Shown here: piece by piece, positions 27,701 through 36,700 of the stretch
Layout of the letters: every line of letters starts with the position of its first letter
How positions within the stretch are numbered: the stretch's first letter is position 1
Assembly (NCBI GenBank): GCA_958496175.1
Contig: OY292280.1
Coordinates: 4,774,001-4,838,000 of the forward strand
Length of the DNA: 64,000 bases
Origin: Sisyra terminalis
Taxonomy: Eukaryota > Arthropoda > Insecta > Neuroptera > Sisyridae
Reading direction: 5' to 3'
Program-made: the position numbers and the translations under genes
The notes under the pieces: model-generated
Databases searched by the model: none
What the model was told of the DNA's origin: nothing
Seen by the model: only the letters and a program-made list of their open reading frames with translations

Positions 27701-30700
27701 TATACAATCCGCTTCAAAGATTGTTTTTATATTTTTCTTGTGTCGAAAATATACCTGCGATCACAAGAAAACGACTTTTTCAAAGATCAATTCAATAGTT
27801 ATTAACTGCCAATACTTCATTGCTATGATGGTGCAATGATTTTTATAGGTAGAGCAAATTTTCTCAAAACGTTATTGATAAATGTATATCTTGAAAGTAA
27901 GTTATAATTGGTACAGTGAGGGATACTGCGGGTTGAAACGGGAGGTGATTCTAATACTTCATAAGCTTTTTTTTGCTAAATTCAATTTATTTATTTACAA
28001 TCATAGGCTGGCAAGACAACGTCTGTCAGATTCAGCTAGTTTTGTATATAACCAATGATTTCTTCATGGTTTATTGAATCATTTAAAATCTCGAAAATCT
28101 TATCTCTTGATATTTATATCGATCATATAGCATAAAAAGCGATGACGATTATTTTGACTAGATTCATTGATGTGAAATAACAGTAGCAGATAGGATTTCC
28201 GAACCACTTACGAGGCCCATTAAATATAAGTCTTCTATAGTCTATAATACACCTCTGTGAGTAGAAAAGGCATGCAAATGTAGGTATCTCGCTTTGTTTT
28301 AGTAAATTTTTTTCAACAATCTTAATCACTTCATTGTTGAAAATATTTTTTTACAATTTCCCTCCTTGGAAGGGGGTTCCCCAGCTGGGGAACCCGAGCT
28401 CAGCTGAAAAGGGAATTCAAATACTCGTTTTACGTCTTTTGTTTAATTCAGTACCGTGAATACTTAAAAACATTATTTTGGAACTTCTTAGTAATGTTTC
28501 AAACCTTACAATAACATCTAAAATTGTGTTTGATCGAAGTTAGAGTTAAACATGAACCGGAATTCCAGTTAAAAATAAGTTTTTGTGAAGTCGGAACCTA
28601 CACCTTAGGCCTGGTTAACAGCAAAATTTTTCTTACACAACATTAATTTGGATACCACCTTCTACATATATTTATTACAGCTAATTCTAGTCTCTTAATT
28701 TTCACTACATATCTTTAGTATCATCGTATTTTAAGGAGGTATTCTAGTCTAGAAATTCGAAAAAATTGATTTTTTTTTTCATTATTCGATAGTTTAGATA
28801 TTCAAAAATGTCTCCCAAAAAGGATTTTTTCAAATTCGAATTATTTTCGTAGTTATAGCCGTTTTAGTGACGCGGCAAGCAGACCGGTTGAGCGTACGAC
28901 TGGAACTTTAAACGAGTTTTTCTCGAAACTATTTTTTTCGACAGGGTTGTCAAGATATCTCAAGTTCTAACCAGCCGATTCACTTGAAATTTGGCATGAA
29001 TATTTCTTAAATATCTGTTTATCTTTGGAACTAGCAAAAAATAAAAATTTCTAATTCCTAATATTTTTAAAAAATTTGATAAAGTCAAAAAATCAGTGAA
29101 AAAATCGACCTAGTTTTTGAGTAGCCGCCATTTTATGGAAAAATTTTTTTGTTTTTTGATTCACTAGTTCGGAAGATAGCTACATTCATACAGATTAAGA
29201 ATTCACGCTTATTTTATTTTTGAGATGACTACAGAGGTTGAAATCATGACAACCAGGACACGGCCTTTTTTCCCTCCCCTTTACTTCTAGGATGCATAAC
29301 TCCACGATTTTTTTTTTTTTTGAAATTTATTTTGTATATTCTTCAAACATTAATAAATAAATGATAAAAAAATGGATCGTAAAAATATCAAATGCTTCTT
29401 TTTTATAAACTATCAAAAAACGCTCGAAATTCGGGCCTCTAGACTAGAATACCCCCTTAAATTATAGAAACGGAACTTATTTCAAACAACCCCAGTGCTA
29501 CCAATAATTCCAAAAGTAGGTCTGGAGTTTCTACTAACTCTGGAACTACTAACAATCCCATAATCGGAGATAAACTTATCAGTTAGAAAAACTGATCAGG
29601 TTTATGTTGAGTTTTATATTCTGTATCTTAAATTCCATTTCTTTTGAATATCTACCACCTTGTACATTGTTTTTAGACATAATTTTAGTCATAAATCCTT
29701 GACAGGCGTCAATAATTAACGTTAATTTGAGAAACAGAGATGCATTATTTATTCTAACCTCAAAACGTCAATTTTTTGAGTTAATGTCACCTGGCCTAAA
29801 TTCACGTTGGTCATATGTTTTTGAGGTTATGTGATTCGGCGCGATGTTCAGTTTTATTCATTTTTTTTCGAACGGTTTCTTATTCGAAGTTGTTCCGTTT
29901 TTTGCGCATGCTTATCCGTTTTGTCTGCAATATTGTAATTTTTCTAACGATTCATCCAACGAATGTGTTTTAAGCGATAAAATTACAACGTTTTATCCCC
30001 GCGAAAATAAGGTTTCTTTGTTTTAAGTACGAATTTAACAGTTCACCTTAATTTAATTTACAGAAATGGAATCTATTCCAAATAACCTGAATGCTTCTAA
30101 CTTTGGAGTTTCCAGTAGTTTTACCACTCCAAATGTGTCTAGTATCGCAGGTAAAATTGTAAAAAAAACAATCCTCAACAATCATATTACGTATTTGGTC
30201 CCCTTGGGTTACTAATATGTCTTAGGAAATTAAATTACTAACGATTTACCTACATTTGCCCACTGAATTTTAAGTATAACTCTAAAGTTTCGTCTTATTT
30301 TAATTTACAGCAATGGGATCTACCTCAAACAACCCCAGTACTTCTACTGGCTCTATAACTTCTACTGCTATGATGGCTGGAAGCAGTTCCACTTTTGAAG
30401 GTAAAATTATGAACAATGCTGTAAAACGATCTAAATACAGTGTAATCTCACTAATCCGGCACTATTAAAAGCCGGAGGGTGCCAGATTATTGGAATGTGC
30501 GGATTACTGGATTATAGTGAAAAAGTCATAGGTAATGAATAAAATAAAGCATTTCATAGAGGGAATAAATGAATGTACAGGTATAGAGAGGTGAGGGAGG
30601 TGTAGGTAGAGGGTGCCGGATTAGTGAGATTATACTGTATTTTCATAGGATTCAGAAAAAAACATAGGACATCATTTATCAAGGAAAACTATTGTTTCCG

Positions 30701-33700
30701 AAGAACAAAAATGGTCCATAAATTAATCTGTACAAATATATGTACAGTAAAAGACAAGCCGCACTGGAACAACAGCGCCGTCTACATGGACACAAATTTC
30801 GACTGAACTAAACCAAATGCAATAGCACCAGTGTTGGAAGAGAGACTTATACATAAAAGTCTCTCTTCTCTGTTATGGGAAACTGAACCAATTAATTAAG
30901 TAAAGGGTGAGGGAGGCGTGGGCGGAAGGTACCAGATTATTGGATGTACCGATCTATCGAAATATCGGATTAGTGAGATTATACTGTACATGTTTACTAA
31001 TTTCAACGTGGAGCAAATTCTAGTTTAATTTCTTTTAGTGACCTCGTACTGCTAATATGTTGCTTTAACTTTCAGAAGTGGAATCGATTCCGAACGGTCC
31101 CAATGTCCCAATAGTTTCTAATAACATTAACTCTGAAATTTCCACCTCTTTTATATTTTCAACCCGATTTCAGATAACATCTTTTATATTATGTTCATTT
31201 GACGTAGTCCTAGCTACTTAGTACTAATTATGCACCTTCTTTTATTTTGCAGCTACTGAAGCTACTCCGGGCAGCAGCGGTGGTTTTAATAACTTAAGAA
31301 CTTCTTTTAATTTCGGAAATTCTGCCGAATCTGAAGCTACTAACATGCCCACAGTAGAAGGTAAATAAAATATTTTTTTTCCATTTTATGGATCAATTTA
31401 ATTTATTGTTTTCCAATTCCGCGTCGTTTCGTCACGGATCGTGACTTCCTCAGGCATCTAATACATAAACATATAAAAGATAATACAATAAACAATTTAT
31501 ACCTTGAAATATTAAATAAATAATTAATACAGCTTTTGTAAACTTTTTTATTGATTCAATTACTAAAGATTTAGCCTACATAAGTATCAATTAGATGTCT
31601 TTGGAGTATCATCTCGTACATGGTCTATATTAGATGTAGTTGAAGTTTGACTGCATATCTTAAACTTTCTTATACTTTATTTGGCAGAAATGGATGCTAT
31701 TCCAAACAGCCCCGATGCTTTCAATAATTCTGCTAGTTCTGGAATCTCTACTTCATCGAGATCTTCCAACGGGAGTTCTAGAGCTTCCAGTAGTTCTCGA
31801 TCTCAAGGTAAAACTATTGAAAAGTGATCCTTTGAAACAATCTAATCATGGATTTGTTGATCTTCTTGCACAACAAATACGTCTTTAGAAATACAATTGC
31901 TTAAAATTTGTCTTACACAATCTAAAGTTTCATGTTATTGTAATTTACAGAAATCGAGTCCCCTCCCAACAGTCCTACTGCTTCCAACCATTCAAGATCT
32001 TCCGCCATATCTGAAGCCTCCACTGTTTTAATAGAACCAAGGAGCCCCGCATTGGAAGGTAAAACTAGAAAAATAAACGGTTCTCCAACTGTTCTCCGCT
32101 GTTATTCGTGTGCAAATATTTCGTAAAAAATGACTACTTAAGATTTAGGTTACCCAAATATCAGTATATTCAATTTCTTTTTGGCTACTTTCGGTGAAAT
32201 ATTAGGCGCAATCTTAACTACTGCGTTTAACAGCATACTTTATATTCTGTTATAATTTTCAGATATAGAATTAGCTTTAAGCCGCGCTTGTGATTCCAAT
32301 CACTCTTCAATTTCCACTAAAATTGGTCACTGAATTTTAACCATGAATCTAAAGTTTCAACTGATTTTAATTTCCAGAAATGGATTCGTCTGCAAGCGAA
32401 ACTTCCGCTAATTCTGGACATTTTGCAAATTTTCGAACTGGAAACCGATCCCGATCGCAAGGTAAAATTATTAAAACCCAATATTTCAGAACGAACTAAG
32501 CACGTGTTTGTTGTTCATGTGTAGCAATACGTCTTCAGAGATTTCATTACGAAATAGTTATTCTACTTAAATGTTAGCTCACTTTTATTGGATGTTACTT
32601 TGTGCACGATGTTCCTAAGATGTAGTCCTAACTGCTAAATTCGAAATAAGTAGCTTAAACTTCCTCTTATTTCACTTTGCAGAATTGGAAGCTACTCCGG
32701 ACAGCCCCAGTACTTCCAATCATTCTAGAGAGTCCACTAGATCAGAAGCATCTATTAGGTCAGGAGTTTCTACTAGATCAGGAGGAGTTTCCACTAGATC
32801 ACGAGTTACTACTAGATCAGGAGTTACTACTAGATCAGGAGCTACCACTAGATCAGAAGCTTCCACTAGAACTGGAGCTTCCACTAGATCTGGAGCTACC
32901 ACTAGATCAAGAGTTGCTACTAGATCAGGAGTTTCAACTAGATCAAGAGGAATTTCTACTAGATCAGGAGTTACTACTAGGTCAGGAGTTATCCATAGGT
33001 CATCAGTTACCAATAGATCAGGATTTACCAATAGATCAGGAGTTTCCGCTAGATCTGATTCTTTTGCTAGTTTTGATGTTGCAAATAGTCCTAGATTCCA
33101 AGGTAAAATTATTGAAACGATGATTTAATCCCTCGAAACTATCTGAACACGGGTTTGTTGAACTCCATGTATAGCAAATACGTCTTTAGAAATACAATAA
33201 CGAAAGTTTTATCTTATGGGCTCTGAATTTTAAACTTGAACGAATTTTAAAGTTTCATTTTATTTTAATTTATAGAAGTGGACTCTGCTCCCAACAGCCC
33301 CAATGCTTCAAACCATTCTAGAGATTCCACAATATCGGAGGCTTCTACTGTTTTGATAGCTCCAAGCCCCCGAACATTGGAAGGTAAATATAAAAATATA
33401 TTTCTTAAGAAATTATTCCTAAAGATTTAGGTTACACTAACAGCAGTTCAATTTCTTTTCGGTTACTGGTGCAATATTAGGCCCAGTCTTAGCTACTGCG
33501 TTTAACAGCAGATCTAATATTTTCTTCTGTTATCATTTTCAGATGTAGAAATAGATTTAAGTCACGCTAGTGATTCCAATCAGTCCACAGTTTCTTCTAG
33601 GTTTGAAACTTTTTCTTCTGGTTTTGAAGCTGCAAATAGTCCAAGAATTCCAGGTAACATTATTGAAAAGCGATACCTCCAAACTTGCATTTGGGTCTGT

Positions 33701-36700
33701 TGATCTTCATATCAAACTAACATGTCTTTCCAAATACAATTACTTACAATATATCTTGCAGAAACTTGGCCACTGAATTTTAACCACGAACCTGGAATTT
33801 AAACTGATTTTAATTTACAGAAATGGAATCTTCATCCAGCAGTTCCACTGCTTCCAATCATTTCGGAAACTTAGCTTTACGTCGCGTCGGTGCTTCTGCT
33901 AGATTTGGATTTCGATTCCAAGGTAAAATGAACTAAACGCATATTTAATGATCTTACTACAATCTTATAACAAATACAATTCCCTGAAGTTAGCACAGTT
34001 TCGTAAAAGTTTAATATATTTCCGTAGGAAACTTTATTTATTAATGTATTTGAATTATTAGATTTGATTTAATAATACCGGCCCCACGTCCTGCCATCTA
34101 CCGGCAAACAAAGTAACTCTTTGTGATCACTAAATCACTTGTCACTTGTAGGAATGCTTCTTTTTAATTTAACAAATTTAATTAATTTAACAAACGAAAA
34201 TAAGTATAAATTTATCGATTTGAACTTTCCAACATGGTTTTCAATGTTTTAAATTTCCAGAAACAAATAAAATTGACACATTTGGCCTCTGAAGCACTCA
34301 CCGTTTTGAAGAATTGCATTTTTTATTTTTCATATTACAAACTTCATAATATACCGAACATTAACTATTGTAAAACTAATTTGTGTCAATAAAAATCACC
34401 TCCAATTTCCTAAAGGTATCCTTATATTTCATATTTAAGCGATGGAACATAATAGTGTGCTTATTGTCACGTAAATTTTTTGTTTATATAATTTTTGGTT
34501 TTTATTTAAAAAAATACTGCAATTAAGGAACGAATAATTATAGATCTTACACGTACAAATGAAGATCTATAGAAATACATAAACTGCAAGGAAAAAAGAC
34601 TGTATTTATAAACCGGGGGCTAACTTTACGGAGCTAATACATCGATAGAAATATAATTACTAATGATTTATCTTAATCAAATATCAGTTATCTTTTCATT
34701 GGATATCAACATAGTCTTAGCTGTTTATCTCTAAAATTATATTTTAAATTTACAGAAGTGGAACGGAATCCAAACACTCCTGGTACTTCATATAACTCCA
34801 GAGCTTTTATTAGACCTGGTGTTTCTGTTGGTTCTAGAACTGCATGGCGTCCTAGACTCCAAGGTAAAATTGTATAAACATATACTTATTGATCTTCATG
34901 TACAAGATCACTAAATCACTAAATAATTATCATGTTCATTATTTTTTTTTAAACGGGACTTAAACTTCTTCATACGTACTATTTCTTAATATTCATCTTA
35001 TTTTAAATTGCAGACTGGGGAGCTATTCCACACACCTCTACAGCTTCCACTAGTTTTGGACCTAGCACAAGTGGTATGGCTTCCACAAGTTTTGGGTCTA
35101 GCGCAGCCGCTGTAGCTTCCACAAGTTTTGGACCTAGCGCTAGTGCTATGGCTTCTACTAGTTTTGGGCCTAGCACAAGCGGTATAGCTTCCACTAGTTT
35201 TGGGCCTAGCACAAGTGGTATAGCTTCCACTAGTTCTGGGCCTAGCACCAGTGCTATAGCTTCCACTAGTTTTGGGTCTAACACAACTGCTGTAGCTTCT
35301 ACAAGTCAAGGTAACATTTTGGAAAAGTGATTCTTTTTTATTTTCACATAAAATCTACTCCTAAAATTAAATCCCCACCTTATGTAGTCTAGTTTCTTAT
35401 TATAAAAATAAGGTCGTAATTGGTTCCATGCTATCCATAAAGATTAATGGTCGAAATGGTCGTCGTCAGAGGGTAGGAGTAAATAAATGTAGATTCCTGC
35501 TATGTGTAGGGTCAATATAGATAGACAGAGATAGGATCTCCAAAATTTGGAGTATTCGATAAACCATGAAGGAATCATTGATTATATAGATCATGGGTCG
35601 GCAACCTTTTGTTGTAAAAGGGCCAAATATTTTTCATGGGGATCAGTGCGGGCCGCACTTGCAGTAGGTATACCTACAATATTTATGTACAAATATTTTA
35701 GTTTTAAAAATAAAACGCTATGTGTCCGTCATGTGCGTTACGGCGAGAATCTTGCGGGCCGCACCAAGATGTCTCGCGGGCCGCATGCGGCCCGCAGGCC
35801 GCAGGTTGCCGACCCATGATATAGATCATAAGCACTTTATACTACATCTCTGAGTTTTGAATTGGTTAATGATATATGTTATTGCTTTTGTAAAACCTGC
35901 GCATGATCAACCAGAAATTAGTTTGAATTTCACCAGAAACGAATCTACTATAACGTTTTTCAGTTGCTATTTATAATCCACTGTAACTAATATAAATCAC
36001 TATGTTCAATTTAGCTATGGATTTATTTAACAATACATTGAGAGCTGCTTTTTTATATCAAAATAAATATTTTCTGGATAATTCTAAAAGGCTATAAACC
36101 ATCCACTTTCTTTTTTCTAGAATTAGCAATTCTAGAACAATCAAGGGGACTCCCTGCTACGACAGTTCGCCCCCGATATCTAGCGGAAACTATAAAAAGC
36201 AATATCTTTAAATTAAATTTTTCAACTAAGATTGGTTTTTTGAATTTTAAAGTTAGGAGAAGATTTTATTCATTGTCTTTTTGTCAAGTGTCAAACTTTT
36301 AATGTTTATTTCTGGATATTGCAAACTAAATGCAAACTTTGTCGCAGATGGAGATTCTGGAATCTCCAACGTAAATTCTCAAAGTGTATCAAATGCATGT
36401 AAGGATGAAGAGGAGGACAGAGATGATTATTCTGATATTATAACGGCAGACGTTTTACAAGAGATGGAAGAGGAAGAAGATCGTCCGGGAATACGGGACT
36501 TGGCAGGATGCAGCTCAATCGTTAATTTTGACGAAAATCCGAATTTATTTGCTTTCAATTGTTCCGAGTGTGGTATCTGCATGGCAAAATGTAAAAAGAA
36601 GCATAGATTGCGACGTGTTAATTGTGGACATATTTTCCACGATTTTTGCATTAGAATATGGTTTTGTAAGAATACTACTTGTCCGTTTTGTCGTAAAAAG

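Noticed and set aside
32720..33031. 103-codon antisense frame with regular repeats
   Set aside because: Shadow of the in-frame 18-bp repeat of the sense exon, which has matching splice sites and phase.
34261..34292. Acceptor-like TTTCCAG followed by a short frame
   Set aside because: The frame stops after ten codons and has no donor; at most an exon fossil.
35003..35309. Two antisense frames with repeats
   Set aside because: Shadows of the 36-bp repeat in the sense exon 35014-35310.
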